Of a DNA stretch of 64,000 nucleotides, positions 1 to 8,801 are shown piece after piece. The stretch is from Janthinobacterium sp. GW456P (lineage in GTDB: Bacteria; Pseudomonadota; Gammaproteobacteria; Burkholderiales; Burkholderiaceae_D). The notes under the pieces are model-generated. The model was not told the DNA's origin. It made no database searches and saw only the letters and a program-made list of their open reading frames with translations. The translations under genes and the position numbers were made by a program. Location: positions 20,184-84,183 of the forward strand of contig NZ_NEHB01000007.1 of NCBI RefSeq assembly GCF_002127655.1. The letters run 5' to 3'. Numbering within the stretch: position 1 is the first letter of the stretch; every line of letters begins with the position of its first letter.

Positions 1-226
1 CGACCATCAGCACCGAAATGAATCCGGTGAGGATGATGATGGTGGGCAGCTGCATCAGGGCGGAAAAGACCATCAGGGACATGACGTCGGCCGATGCGAT
101 CTTGCCGCCCGCCGCCTTGCCGAGAATACCGATCAGCATCCAGGTGAGCAGGATGCTGAACAAAACAGTGAAGGTGGCCCCGGCGGCACTAGCCAATTCA
201 CGTCGAAGGGCGCGTTGAAAGATCAT
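1..226 (-). CDS. lptF: LptF, LPS export permease (N-terminal part, cut by window edge)
   Basis: About 75 N-terminal residues of a YjgP/YjgQ-family permease are visible; the gene runs off the left edge. It starts MIFQRALRRELASAAGATF and shows one hydrophobic helix at about residues 18-34 and a second near 60-75. In the family, LptF pairs with LptG and LptB in the inner-membrane ABC transporter that extracts lipopolysaccharide for transport to the outer membrane. The start is the ATG whose complement is at 224-226. It is divergent from pepA, with less than 70 bp between the two starts, an arrangement familiar in Beta- and Gammaproteobacteria that supports the call. Only the first membrane segments can be judged. 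Confidence 0.85.
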   Translation of the reverse strand, partial: MIFQRALRRELASAAGATFTVLFSILLTWMLIGILGKAAGGKIASADVMSLMVFSALMQLPTIIILTGFISVLMV

Positions 227-234
227 TCGGAGTT

Positions 235-270
235 TATAATTCGGGTCAGTTAGTTGAGTAACACGTTACT
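235..270 (+). promoter_or_regulatory. lptF-pepA divergent promoter region with palindrome
   Basis: TATAAT at 235-240 is a good -10 candidate for pepA; no convincing -35 at standard spacing was found. The inverted repeat AGTAAC-AC-GTTACT lies at 257-270, just upstream of pepA, where a repressor could block transcription. The assignment as an operator is inference. Confidence 0.35.
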
Positions 271-293
271 AGTAAATGAAAACGGAGAACCAA

Positions 294-1787
294 ATGGACT
301 TTAGCATAAAAGCATTCGATACCAAGAGCACCCTCGGCACGGCCAAAAGCGGATGCATCGCGGTTGCGGTATTCGAAAACAAAAAACTGTCGCCAGCGGC
401 AAAATCGCTGGACAGCAAGGGTGCGATTTCGGCTGCGCTGAAGTCCGGCGACATCAGCGGCAAGCCTGGCAGCACCTTGCTGCTGCGCGCAGTCGATGGC
501 GTCGCCGCCGAACGTGTTCTGCTGGTAGGCATGGGCAGCGATGACACTGTCAGCGAAAAAAGCTTCACGACCGGCGTACAAGCCGCGCTGAAGGCCTTCG
601 GCTCGCTGGGCGCTGCGGACGCCATTATCGCATTACCGCTGGCTGAAGTGAAAGAGCGCGACGTAAATTGGGCAATCCGTTGCGTGGTGCAAGCAGCACA
701 TGACAGCGAATACCGCTGCGACTCGCAAAAAAGCAAAAAAGATCCGGCGCCGGCAGGCGTGCGCAAGATCGTCCTGGCAGCGCCAGCAACGGCAGCCACG
801 CGCGGCGCGCTGGCGCAAGCCATCGCCATCGCCAACGGTTCCGACCTGACCCGCAAGCTGGGCGACCTGCCGGCGAACATCGCCAATCCAACCTACCTGG
901 CCAGCACGGCCAAGCAGCTGGCCAAGGATTACAAGTTCGAAGTCGAAGTGCTGGACCGCAAACAGCTCGAAGCGCTGAAGATGGGCAGCTTCCTGTCCGT
1001 CACCAACGGCAGCGAGCAGCCGCCGAAATTCATCGTCCTGAAACACATGGGCGGCAAGGCCAAGGATGCGCCGGTGGTCCTGGTCGGCAAGGGCATCACC
1101 TTCGACACGGGCGGCATTTCGATCAAGGCCGGTCCTGGCATGGACGAGATGAAGTACGACATGTGCGGCGCCGCCTCGGTGCTGGGCACCTTCCGCGCCA
1201 TCGGCGAAATGAACCTGAAGCTGAACGTCATCGGCATTATCGCCGCCTGCGAAAACATGCCGTCGGGCCGCGCCACCAAGCCGGGCGACATCGTCACCTC
1301 CATGAACGGCCTGACCATCGAAGTGCTGAACACGGACGCCGAAGGCCGTCTGGTGCTGTGCGACGCGCTGACCTACGCCGAACGCTTCAAGCCGGCAGCC
1401 GTGGTCGATGTCGCCACCCTGACGGGCGCTTGCGTCGTCGCCCTGGGCCACCACAACAGCGGCCTGTTTACGCGCAGCGATGCGGCGCATGACCAGCTGG
1501 CCAATGAACTGCTGGCAGCGGGCAAGCAATCGAGCGACACGGCATGGCGCATGCCGATCGAAGAGGCGTACAACGAACAGCTGAAGTCGAACTTCGCCGA
1601 CCTGGCCAACATCGGCACGCCGGGCGGCGGCTCGGTGACGGCAGCGGCCTTCCTGGAAAACTTCACCAAGAAGTACACCTGGGCGCACCTGGACATCGCC
1701 GGCACGGCATGGAAATCGGGCGGCGCAAAAGGCGCGACCGGCCGTCCAGTGCCCCTGCTGACGACGTTCCTGATCAACCGCGTGTAA
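294..1787 (+). CDS. pepA: Leucyl aminopeptidase PepA (M17)
   Basis: Cytosolic M17 leucine aminopeptidase of 497 residues, the usual family size. It removes N-terminal residues from peptides using two metal ions and acts as a hexamer. The metal/active-site core is visible: [14 protein letters not shown] at about residues 264-277, followed by the [11 protein letters not shown] stretch, and the family signature [10 protein letters not shown] at about 346-355. An in-frame ATG lies upstream at 276, but the ATG at 294 is preceded by GGAG at 284-287 with good spacing, so 294 was chosen. In E. coli PepA also binds DNA (XerC/D recombination, carAB control); whether that holds here cannot be told. A rho-independent terminator follows at 1927-1960. 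Confidence 0.95.
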   Translation: MDFSIKAFDTKSTLGTAKSGCIAVAVFENKKLSPAAKSLDSKGAISAALKSGDISGKPGSTLLLRAVDGVAAERVLLVGMGSDDTVSEKSFTTGVQAALKAFGSLGAADAIIALPLAEVKERDVNWAIRCVVQAAHDSEYRCDSQKSKKDPAPAGVRKIVLAAPATAATRGALAQAIAIANGSDLTRKLGDLPANIANPTYLASTAKQLAKDYKFEVEVLDRKQLEALKMGSFLSVTNGSEQPPKFIVLKHMGGKAKDAPVVLVGKGITFDTGGISIKAGPGMDEMKYDMCGAASVLGTFRAIGEMNLKLNVIGIIAACENMPSGRATKPGDIVTSMNGLTIEVLNTDAEGRLVLCDALTYAERFKPAAVVDVATLTGACVVALGHHNSGLFTRSDAAHDQLANELLAAGKQSSDTAWRMPIEEAYNEQLKSNFADLANIGTPGGGSVTAAAFLENFTKKYTWAHLDIAGTAWKSGGAKGATGRPVPLLTTFLINRV

Positions 1788-1824
1788 GAGAACGCCAGAC
1801 CAAACCTACTGCGCGGGGCTATTG

Positions 1825-1873
1825 GCGGCCGGCGATGCTCGCTGTACATAAAGTACAGCTGCGCTTCTCGGCC
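1825..1873. repeat. REP-like intergenic hairpin
   Basis: Centre GCTGTAC-ATAAA-GTACAGC at 1841-1859, with further partial pairing of GGCC-rich flanks. It lies between pepA and its terminator and does not look coding. Its GTAC-loop-GTAC core resembles that of the element after murJ (22793-22804), so it may belong to a dispersed repeat family. Confidence 0.45.
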
Positions 1874-1926
1874 ACCACTAGCTCCCGCTCGCTACGGTTT
1901 TGTCAGGCGTCGTTACGCAAGAAGAC

Positions 1927-1960
1927 AGCCGCCATGGTCACTGACCCTGGCGGCTTTTTT
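1927..1960 (+). terminator. pepA rho-independent terminator
   Basis: Stem AGCCGCCA (1927-1934) pairs with TGGCGGCT (1948-1955), followed by a T-run to 1960. Confidence 0.8.
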
Positions 1961-1973
1961 ATGTGCAGTTGAA

Positions 1974-2501
1974 TCAGTAGACGACGGGATTGGGCAACGG
2001 CGATGGCGCCACTTTGGGTTGCACCACCGCTTCCGGCACGGCGGGCGCGGGCGGCTTCACGGCGACGGGCGCGGGCGGCGGCGCCAAACGCGCGGGGTCC
2101 TGCATGACGATGGTCAAAATGGACGGATAGTCGAAGCCGGCGCCCGTGTTGCGGTCGACGAAATAGCCGACGCCCAGGGTCAGGATGACATTACCCCAGA
2201 CGCTGCCATTGAGCTTGGGATCGATGTGGTCGTCCGTCGCGATGGCGGGCGAACCATGCTTGCGGCAATCGACTTTCAACGGTTCCTGGCTCTTGCGGAT
2301 GGTGATGCGACCGGGCGTGGTGACGAACCACTTGCCCACGTCGTTGCTGAGGATGCAACCGGCACCCGTCAGCTCGCGGTTGTCCTGGATGGTTTGCACC
2401 AGCACCATCTGGTCCGTGTTGCCCGTCAGGGTGGCGCAGCCGCCCAGACCAAACAGCAGCAGCGTCCTGGCGGCAAGGACTGCGGACGATGGGACGCGCA
2501 T
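1974..2501 (-). CDS. Hypothetical lipoprotein
   Basis: A 175-residue protein with a short hydrophobic leader ending LLLFGLGGCATL, a lipobox with lipidated Cys at about residue 22. The central part is Cys-containing (GAGCILSND, KVDCRKHG) and is followed by a short hydrophobic stretch (WGNVILTLGVGYFVD) and a Pro/Ala/Val-rich C-terminal tail from about residue 140. The layout resembles small envelope lipoproteins annotated only as hypothetical. It is the last gene of a minus-strand operon, 11 bp after creA. The start at 2501 gives a proper signal peptide; the frame stays open upstream of it but without a plausible N-terminus. No function is assigned. Confidence 0.7.
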   Translation of the reverse strand: MRVPSSAVLAARTLLLFGLGGCATLTGNTDQMVLVQTIQDNRELTGAGCILSNDVGKWFVTTPGRITIRKSQEPLKVDCRKHGSPAIATDDHIDPKLNGSVWGNVILTLGVGYFVDRNTGAGFDYPSILTIVMQDPARLAPPPAPVAVKPPAPAVPEAVVQPKVAPSPLPNPVVY

Positions 2502-2512
2502 GGGAAGCTCGC

Positions 2513-2983
2513 TTAACGGACGGGAATCGGCTGGTCGCCAGGCACGGCGACGGCGGTGACGCTGTTTTTCGGGCTGCCCTCGATCAGGCGGTCGGAATAC
2601 ACGAGGTAGACGAGCGCGTTGCGCTTGCTGTCGACCATGCGCACGACGCGCACGTGCTTGAAGAAGATCGAGGCACGCTCGGTAAACACTTCTTCCTGGC
2701 GCGGCAGCTTGCCCTTGAATTGCAGCGGCCCCACCTGGCGGCACGCCACGGCCGCATCGGCTTTGTCTTCGGCCAGGCCGACGGCGCCCTTGATGCCGCC
2801 CGTCTTGGCGCGCGACAGATAGCAGCTGACGCCGGCGACGCGCGGGTCGTCATACGCTTCAACGACGATCTTGTGGTCAGGGCCGATCAGCTTGAACACC
2901 GTATCGACCGAACCGATGGTTTCGGCATGCGCCGCGGCGCAGGCAAAGCCCAGCACCAAAGCGGCAGGCAGCAATTTACGCAT
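2513..2983 (-). CDS. creA: CreA family periplasmic protein
   Basis: A 156-residue protein beginning [20 protein letters not shown], a Sec signal peptide with AHA cleavage, then [19 protein letters not shown] and the conserved [18 protein letters not shown] region typical of CreA. Further family marks are the RQEEVFTER and [14 protein letters not shown] stretches. The molecular role of CreA is not established. An upstream in-frame ATG at 3001 would put six extra residues before the signal peptide; 2983 was preferred. It is the third gene of a compact operon with DUF1653 upstream and a lipoprotein downstream. Confidence 0.9.
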   Translation of the reverse strand: MRKLLPAALVLGFACAAAHAETIGSVDTVFKLIGPDHKIVVEAYDDPRVAGVSCYLSRAKTGGIKGAVGLAEDKADAAVACRQVGPLQFKGKLPRQEEVFTERASIFFKHVRVVRMVDSKRNALVYLVYSDRLIEGSPKNSVTAVAVPGDQPIPVR

Positions 2984-3016
2984 GAAGATAATCCCGGGCA
3001 CGCACGCAGGCGGCCA

Positions 3017-3205
3017 TCAGTTGATGGGAGCGAAACGCTGGACCATGACGCCTTCGACTTCGATCAGTTGAAAAAACACGTCTTTCGGACGGGTCCAGAT
3101 GGAGCCGTCGGCGGCGCGATAGACGATCATGGGCGTCAGATCCGCTTCCAGCGTGGCTTCGCACACGAGTTCGTAAATGCCGCCCTTATAGTGCCGATAA
3201 CGCAT
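3017..3205 (-). CDS. DUF1653 domain protein
   Basis: A 62-residue protein that is almost entirely one DUF1653 domain: it opens MRYRHYKGGIYELVCEATLE, continues LTPMIVYRAADGSIWTRP and ends VEGVMVQRFAPIN. The family is a small beta-rich fold of unknown function. A strong ribosome site (GAGGGGA) sits about 6 bases before the ATG. It lies 10 bp after the upstream gene and 33 bp before creA, so it is likely co-transcribed with both. Confidence 0.85.
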   Translation of the reverse strand: MRYRHYKGGIYELVCEATLEADLTPMIVYRAADGSIWTRPKDVFFQLIEVEGVMVQRFAPIN

Positions 3206-3215
3206 CGCCGTCCCC

Positions 3216-3587
3216 TCAAGCCGTTGAATCTTCGCTCTTGTCGTCGGCCAGCGCCTTCTGCTTCTGCTTCAGGCCCTGGATCACTTTCAGTATGCCTTCC
3301 ATGCCGGCCGCGCCATCGGCGCCGCTGAAGGCGTCGAGCACCTCATTGAGCACCTTGTTGCGTACAGTCGCTTCATCGGAGGACATTTCCAGCGCGCGCT
3401 GGGCTTTTGCCGCCTTTTCGGCCGCGCTCACGCGCGGCTTGGCAGCCGTCTTGCCATGCGTCAGAGCTGCCTGCCAGATAACCCAGCGGCGCTGGGTCTC
3501 GAAAATCAGGTACTCATCCGGTTTGTCTTCTCTTCGCCGCACAATGTGGCCGTCACGCTGCGCCCACGCTTCAAATGCAGTTCGCAT
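3216..3587 (-). CDS. Hypothetical protein, operon leader
   Basis: A 123-residue soluble protein with no signal peptide. The N-terminal half (MRTAFEAWAQRDG, then DEYLIFETQRRWVIWQAAL) resembles short phage-like or 'recognises own DNA' hypothetical proteins; I cannot assign a family. The C-terminal half is Lys/Ala/Glu-rich and helical, with a likely coiled-coil at about 95-120. The ATG at 3587 has AGGAAG directly upstream and was preferred to the ATG five codons earlier. It is the first gene of the operon continuing through DUF1653, creA and the lipoprotein. Confidence 0.65.
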   Translation of the reverse strand: MRTAFEAWAQRDGHIVRRREDKPDEYLIFETQRRWVIWQAALTHGKTAAKPRVSAAEKAAKAQRALEMSSDEATVRNKVLNEVLDAFSGADGAAGMEGILKVIQGLKQKQKALADDKSEDSTA

Positions 3588-4168
3588 TTTCTTCCTTTGC
3601 AAATGCTACGCGCAAGTCTCACTATTAAAACTGCAACATTTCAAAATAGTACCATCTATTGATGTCGCAAAACAGTCTCATAGATATAGTACTGCAATTT
3701 ATATAACAAGTCTGGCGGCGCCAGGGACGGAATTGATGCTCAGTCCCCGGCACAGTGGTCATGTAATCGGAATAGCAATTACAACTAATTACAACTGCTT
3801 CCTGTTCGGTTCTTAACTTGGCTGTAACAAAGCCGTGTGACACAGTTGTTACATTGTGCCATTTTAGTAGTTTTTATCGCGTTTTAGCGAGAAACTTTAC
3901 ACCTTTGTCGCGCCAAACGGCAAGACGCAGCCTGCCATGCCAGCCACTTATGCCAAATCAAACATAGGGGTTGATCAATGATACACAAAAACATAATATT
4001 CATGCGCCACGATTGGTTAAATGCAAATACTTTGTTAGCACCGCTTTTTCCCCGCCCATCAATCAAGCCCATGCCCGACAAGCGGGGCACGACGCCATCG
4101 ACACGCATGCGGTAAGATTCGCGCCTATCGACACCCAATCGTCACCTACTCAAGCAAGGATTTTTCCC
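3588..4168. other. Long AT-richer intergenic region upstream of xth
   Basis: No convincing gene in 580 bases. The stretch 3600-4040 is clearly AT-richer than its surroundings. It holds a tandem direct repeat AATTACAACT twice in a row (3778-3797), one helical turn per unit, and a CTGTAAC...GTGTGACA stretch near 3829-3850 loosely resembling a Pho box. It must carry the divergent promoters for the operon at 3587 and for xth. Confidence 0.5.
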
Positions 4169-4933
4169 ATGAAACTCGCCACCTGGAACGTCAACTCGCT
4201 CAAAGTGCGCCTGCCGCAAGTGCTGCAGTGGCTGACCGACAACCCGGTCGACATACTGTGCCTGCAAGAAACCAAGCTCACGGATGACAAATTCCCCGTC
4301 GCCGAGATCGAGGCGGCCGGCTACCAGGTGGTCTTCAGCGGCCAGAAGACCTACAACGGCGTGGCCATCCTGTCGAAGCTGCCGATCACCGACGTGGTCA
4401 AGAACAACCCGCGCTATGACGATGCGCAGCAGCGCATCCTGGCCGCCACCATCGCCGGCGTGCGCGTCGTCTGCGCCTACGTGCCGAACGGCCAGAGCGT
4501 CGACTCGGACAAATACGAATACAAACTGGGCTGGCTGTCCGCCCTGCACGACTGGCTGGCCGACGAAGCGCGGCAGCATCCGCAGCTGGCCGTCGTGGGC
4601 GACTACAATATCGCGCCCGACGACCGCGACGTGCACGACCCTGTCGCCTGGGCCGGCCAGGTGCTGGTATCGGACAAGGAACGCGCCGCCCTGCAGCGCC
4701 TGTTCGACATCGGCCTGGCGGATGCTTTCCGCCTGTTCGAGCAGGCCGACAAATCGTTCAGCTGGTGGGATTACCGCCAGCTGGGCTTCCGCCTGAACAA
4801 GGGCCTGCGCATCGACCATATCCTGCTCTCGCCCGCTCTCGCTGGCCGCTGCACGGCTTGCGTGATCGACCGCGTGCCGCGCAAGTGGGAACAGCCTTCC
4901 GACCATGCGCCGGTGGTGGCGACGATTGACTAA
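4169..4933 (+). CDS. xth: Exodeoxyribonuclease III (AP endonuclease)
   Basis: A 254-residue EEP-fold nuclease that incises DNA at abasic sites and degrades 3' ends in base-excision repair. Catalytic blocks in order: WNVNSLKVR at residue 6, [13 protein letters not shown] with the metal-binding Glu at about 34, [15 protein letters not shown] in the middle, the [23 protein letters not shown] block, and SDHAPVV near the C-terminus with the catalytic His. The frame is open upstream of 4169, but homologues begin at [10 protein letters not shown]. Its TAA stop overlaps the stop of the convergent GGDEF/EAL gene (CTAA at 4930-4933). Confidence 0.95.
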   Translation: MKLATWNVNSLKVRLPQVLQWLTDNPVDILCLQETKLTDDKFPVAEIEAAGYQVVFSGQKTYNGVAILSKLPITDVVKNNPRYDDAQQRILAATIAGVRVVCAYVPNGQSVDSDKYEYKLGWLSALHDWLADEARQHPQLAVVGDYNIAPDDRDVHDPVAWAGQVLVSDKERAALQRLFDIGLADAFRLFEQADKSFSWWDYRQLGFRLNKGLRIDHILLSPALAGRCTACVIDRVPRKWEQPSDHAPVVATID

Positions 4934-7900
4934 CTGACGGCGATCCGCGCCAGCAAGGCCTGCGCGTTCACGGCCGGCACGGGCGCGGAAAACAGATAGC
5001 CTTGCGCATAGCGGCAGCCATGCGCCTGCAGCAGGGCGAACTGCTCTTCCGTTTCCACGCCCTCGGCCACGGCCGACAATTGCAGGCTGTCGGCCAGCGC
5101 GATGATGGCCGAGACGATGGCGCGGTCTTCCGCGCTGTGCTCGAGGTCCTTGATGAAGGCGCGGTCGATCTTGACCTTCTTCACGGGAAAGCGCTTCAGG
5201 TAGGCCAGGCTGGAATAGCCGGTGCCGAAATCATCGATCGACAGGCGCAGGCCCATGCCGTTGATCTGCCGCAGAATCTCCAGCGTATGCTCGCCGTGCT
5301 GCATCAGCGCCGTCTCGGTGATCTCGAATTCCAGCAGCGCCGGATCGATCCCCGTTTCCCGCACCGCGGCGCCGATGGCCGCCACCAGGCCCTTGTGCAT
5401 GAACTGGCGTGGCGACAGATTCACCGCCAGAGGCACCGGCTGCAAGCCCTGGCGCTGCCATGCCATGCTTTGCTCGCACGCCTGGCGCATCACCCATTCG
5501 CCCACCGGTACGATCAAGCCGTTTTCTTCCATGATGGGGATGAAGCGGTCCGGCAGCACCAGACCGTGGCCGGGGCGGCGCCAGCGCAGCAGCACTTCCA
5601 TGCCGTGCAGGCGGCGCGTGGCGATATCGATGACGGGCTGGTAAAACAGTTCGAACTGCTGCAGCGCCAGCGCCGTGCGCAAGCTGCTTTCCAAATCAAA
5701 ATGCAGGGCCGCCGCCTGGTTCATCGTCTGCGTAAAGAACTGGTAGTTGTTGCGGCCATTGCCCTTGGCGTGATACATGGCCGCATCCGCATGGCGCATC
5801 AGGGCATCGACATCGCCGCCGTCGTCCGGATACACGCAGATGCCGATCGATGGCGTCACGTGCAGCACATGGCCGTCGAGCGGAAAGGCGGGCGTGAGCG
5901 ACTCGATGATCTTCTCGGCCACGCGCGCCGCTTCCTCGCCGCCGCGGATGCCCGGCACCAGCACGACGAATTCATCGCCGCCCAGGCGTGCCACCGTGTC
6001 GCTGGCGCGCACGGCGCCGCACAGCCGCGCGGCCACTTCCTTGAGCAGCAGGTCGCCCGTCATGTGGCCCAGCGAATCGTTGATCGTTTTGAAACGATCA
6101 AGGTCGATGAACATCACGGCCAGCTTGCGCCCGGAGCGCTGCGAGGCCAGCATGGCCCGTTCCAGCCGGTCCGACAGCAGCGCGCGGTTCGGCAAGCCCG
6201 TCAGGTTGTCGTGGTAAGCCATGTGGTGCACCCGCGCCTCGGCCTGGCGCCGCTCGACGATTTCGCCCTGCAGCAGCAGGTTGGCGCCGGCCAGTTCGGC
6301 CGTGCGTTCCTGCACGCGCAGTTCCAGTTCATCGCGCGCGCGGCGCACCGCCTCGGCCGCCTCGCGGCGCGCCGTCACGTCGTCGACCAGCCACACGGAA
6401 CGGCCATGCGCATGCGCCAGGTCGAACGGCCGGCCGGACAGGCGCGCCCAGAAGCGGCTGCCATCCTTGCGCACCAGCTGGTATTCCGACATGTGCACCC
6501 TGCCTGCATCGAAATCGCGCGCCGTCTCGCCGCGCGCCACCTTCCACGCGGCCACGTCCGGATACAGGGCCCGCACCGACAGGCCGTTGATCTCGCCCGG
6601 TCCATAGCCGAACAGCTCTTCCATCTTGCTGTTGGCACGCAAATTGTAGCCGCCCTCGATCACCGAGATGCCCAGCACGGCGCTGTCGAGGATGGCCTGG
6701 TTTTCCAGCAGCGCGTTGCGCAGCGATTCTTCGGCGCGCTTGGCTTCGGTGCGGTCCTCGATGATCCAGATGGTGCCGGCGGCGGGATCGTCGGGATTGA
6801 CAACATAGGCGATCAGCTGCGCCCACAAGGTCGTGCCGTCGCGGCGCATCATTTCCACTTCCGTCTGGAAGGGCTTGCCCACCGACAGAAAGGGAAAGGC
6901 CGCCGCGCCCAGCAGGTCGTAGGACTGCTGCGACACGTACAGGGCGCGCCCGGGCAAGCCCAGCGCCTCGTCGCCGCTGTAGCCGAACATCGCGGCAAAG
7001 CCCAGGTTGTAGCGCGTGATCTGGCGGTTCTTGGTGTACAGGATGCTGACCGAGGCATTCGTCATGATGGCCGCCACCTCCATCTGCGCCTGGCGGCTGG
7101 CCGTGATGTCTTCGAGGATCCAGATGGCGCCCTGCTCGCTGTGCGCCTGGTCGACGGCCTTGGCGCGGATGCGGCACCAGAACAGGCTGCCGTCGCGGCG
7201 GCGGAACAGCGATTCATCCTGCTCGTACGGCAAGCCCTGTCCCAGCAGCGGCGTCGCTTGCACGCCGAATTGCTCGTAGGCGGCCGGCGAGGGAAACAGC
7301 TCGGCGGCGGGCATGCCCGTCATCTCTTCCTGCGCATAACCGAACATTTCGGCGAAGCGGGGATTGCAGCGCAGGATCAGGCGCGAACGCGAAAACAGGA
7401 TGCCGACGGAGGCATTATCGAGGATGGCCTGCTGCTCGAGCATCAGCTGGCGCGTCGCCTCCTCGGCCGCCTTCTGCGCGCTGCGGTCGTCGAACAGCCA
7501 GATCGTGTCGCGCAGCGCGCGGTCGGACTGGCTTTCGGGGTTCAGCACATAGCCATACGCCAGCGCCCAGAACGTGGAGCCGTCGCGGCGGCGCATCTCC
7601 ATCTCGCCCTGGAACGGCAAGCCGCGCCGCAACAGGGGCGCGGCCTGCCGCACGACGTTCTCGTAGGCCGCGCGCGACGGATACAGGTCGGCGACGGCCA
7701 GGCCCACGCCGCTGTCGCCGTCAAAGCCGAAGCACTCGGCAAAGCGCCGGTTGTAGCGCAGCACGCTCTTGTCGCGCTGAAAACCGATGGCCAGCGGCGC
7801 GTTATCCATCACGGCCTGCATTTCCAGCATGGCGCGGCGCAGCTGGTCTTCATCGCGCCGGTGGTCGCTGATATCCTCGATGATCCACACCGTGCCGTCA

Positions 7901-8646
7901 TGCGTATTCAAGGGATCGACGGCGCGCCCGTGCAGGCGGCTCCAGAACAAGGTGCCATCCTGGCGCCGCAATTCCAGCTCCGTGCGGTATGGCTTGCCCT
8001 TCGACAGCAGCGGCGCCGCTTCCAATCCCAGCGCGCGGCAATGCTCGGCGGAGCGGTACAGCACCGCGCCCGGCATGCCCGTCAGCTGGTGGCGCGCATA
8101 GCCGAGCATTTCGGCGGCGCGGATATTGCATTCCTCAATGAAGCCGCCCTTGGAAAACACGATGCCGACGGCCGCGCTTTCCAGGATGGCCTGCTGTTCC
8201 AGCAAGGTCTTGCGCAAGGCTTGCTGGTCGCGCTGCTGCACGCGGATGTCGGCAAACACGAGGGTCGCGCCCGGCAAGCCATCGTCCACCAGCAGCGGCC
8301 TGGACCAGACCTGCACGGCGATGGCGCCCGCCTCCCCTTGCAGGCTGCTGTCCCAGTGCCGCTCGCGCCCGGCCGCACCGAGCGCGCCGCGCAGCATGCT
8401 GGTGCTCGACGCGCGGTAGGCGTCCGTAAAACAGTCGGCCAGCAGCCGGCCCGCTATATCCCTGCCCAGCAAGGACTGCAAGGCGCCATTCGCGGCCACC
8501 ACCATGCCGCAGGCATCGCAGGCGCAAGCAGGCAAAGCGATCAGCTGCAAGGCATCGGCGATGAAATCGGGACTGGTCGGTACGCGGTTCATGGACACCA
8601 TGGCTCGGTTGTTGGCGTTCGAAATGCACCTGGGCAATATATTCAT
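4930..8646 (-). CDS. Six-PAS GGDEF/EAL cyclic-di-GMP signalling protein
   Basis: 1238 residues, no obvious membrane segment, so a cytoplasmic sensor. Six consecutive PAS/PAC units of about 125 residues fill residues 25-770; repeats 2-6 share an (L)EQQAILD(N/S)A start, an FGY block and a (R)RDG(S/T)xFW PAC motif. A short coiled coil leads to the GGDEF domain, motif RLGGDEF at about 889, then the EAL domain. The EAL signature reads EVL (about 1014-1016), but the other phosphodiesterase residues are present: [30 protein letters not shown] and AEGVETEEQ. Both domains therefore look catalytically competent, for c-di-GMP synthesis and breakdown. The start is uncertain; in-frame ATGs at codons 16 and 19 are alternatives, and no start has a strong ribosome site. 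Confidence 0.92.
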   Translation of the reverse strand: MNILPRCISNANNRAMVSMNRVPTSPDFIADALQLIALPACACDACGMVVAANGALQSLLGRDIAGRLLADCFTDAYRASSTSMLRGALGAAGRERHWDSSLQGEAGAIAVQVWSRPLLVDDGLPGATLVFADIRVQQRDQQALRKTLLEQQAILESAAVGIVFSKGGFIEECNIRAAEMLGYARHQLTGMPGAVLYRSAEHCRALGLEAAPLLSKGKPYRTELELRRQDGTLFWSRLHGRAVDPLNTHDGTVWIIEDISDHRRDEDQLRRAMLEMQAVMDNAPLAIGFQRDKSVLRYNRRFAECFGFDGDSGVGLAVADLYPSRAAYENVVRQAAPLLRRGLPFQGEMEMRRRDGSTFWALAYGYVLNPESQSDRALRDTIWLFDDRSAQKAAEEATRQLMLEQQAILDNASVGILFSRSRLILRCNPRFAEMFGYAQEEMTGMPAAELFPSPAAYEQFGVQATPLLGQGLPYEQDESLFRRRDGSLFWCRIRAKAVDQAHSEQGAIWILEDITASRQAQMEVAAIMTNASVSILYTKNRQITRYNLGFAAMFGYSGDEALGLPGRALYVSQQSYDLLGAAAFPFLSVGKPFQTEVEMMRRDGTTLWAQLIAYVVNPDDPAAGTIWIIEDRTEAKRAEESLRNALLENQAILDSAVLGISVIEGGYNLRANSKMEELFGYGPGEINGLSVRALYPDVAAWKVARGETARDFDAGRVHMSEYQLVRKDGSRFWARLSGRPFDLAHAHGRSVWLVDDVTARREAAEAVRRARDELELRVQERTAELAGANLLLQGEIVERRQAEARVHHMAYHDNLTGLPNRALLSDRLERAMLASQRSGRKLAVMFIDLDRFKTINDSLGHMTGDLLLKEVAARLCGAVRASDTVARLGGDEFVVLVPGIRGGEEAARVAEKIIESLTPAFPLDGHVLHVTPSIGICVYPDDGGDVDALMRHADAAMYHAKGNGRNNYQFFTQTMNQAAALHFDLESSLRTALALQQFELFYQPVIDIATRRLHGMEVLLRWRRPGHGLVLPDRFIPIMEENGLIVPVGEWVMRQACEQSMAWQRQGLQPVPLAVNLSPRQFMHKGLVAAIGAAVRETGIDPALLEFEITETALMQHGEHTLEILRQINGMGLRLSIDDFGTGYSSLAYLKRFPVKKVKIDRAFIKDLEHSAEDRAIVSAIIALADSLQLSAVAEGVETEEQFALLQAHGCRYAQGYLFSAPVPAVNAQALLARIAVS

Positions 8647-8692
8647 CAGGCATCATAGTGCTGTTAGATCATAAACCAGTTTCCCGGGGTTT

Positions 8693-8781
8693 TTTCATAT
8701 TCCTTACTGGCAATATCTGAAACGCCACAGACCACTTGCAACACGCCTGTTGCAACGCCGTTGCACAGCAAAAATATGAAA
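8693..8781. promoter_or_regulatory. Candidate regulator-binding region upstream of prpR
   Basis: TTGCAAC occurs at 8736-8742 and 8750-8756, with a third partial copy TTGCAC at 8761-8766; the middle copy is the palindrome GTTGCAAC. A 9-bp inverted repeat flanks them: TTTCATATT (8693-8701) and AATATGAAA (8773-8781). The region separates the divergent PAS gene and prpR. Binding by PrpR itself is inference. Confidence 0.4.
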
Positions 8782-8801
8782 CAAATCGTTTAGAATAAAG
8801 C

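Noticed and set aside
5002..8658. Very long plus-strand open frame opposite the PAS-GGDEF-EAL gene
   Set aside because: Antisense shadow of a high-GC gene: His/Gln/Arg-rich composition and no domains.
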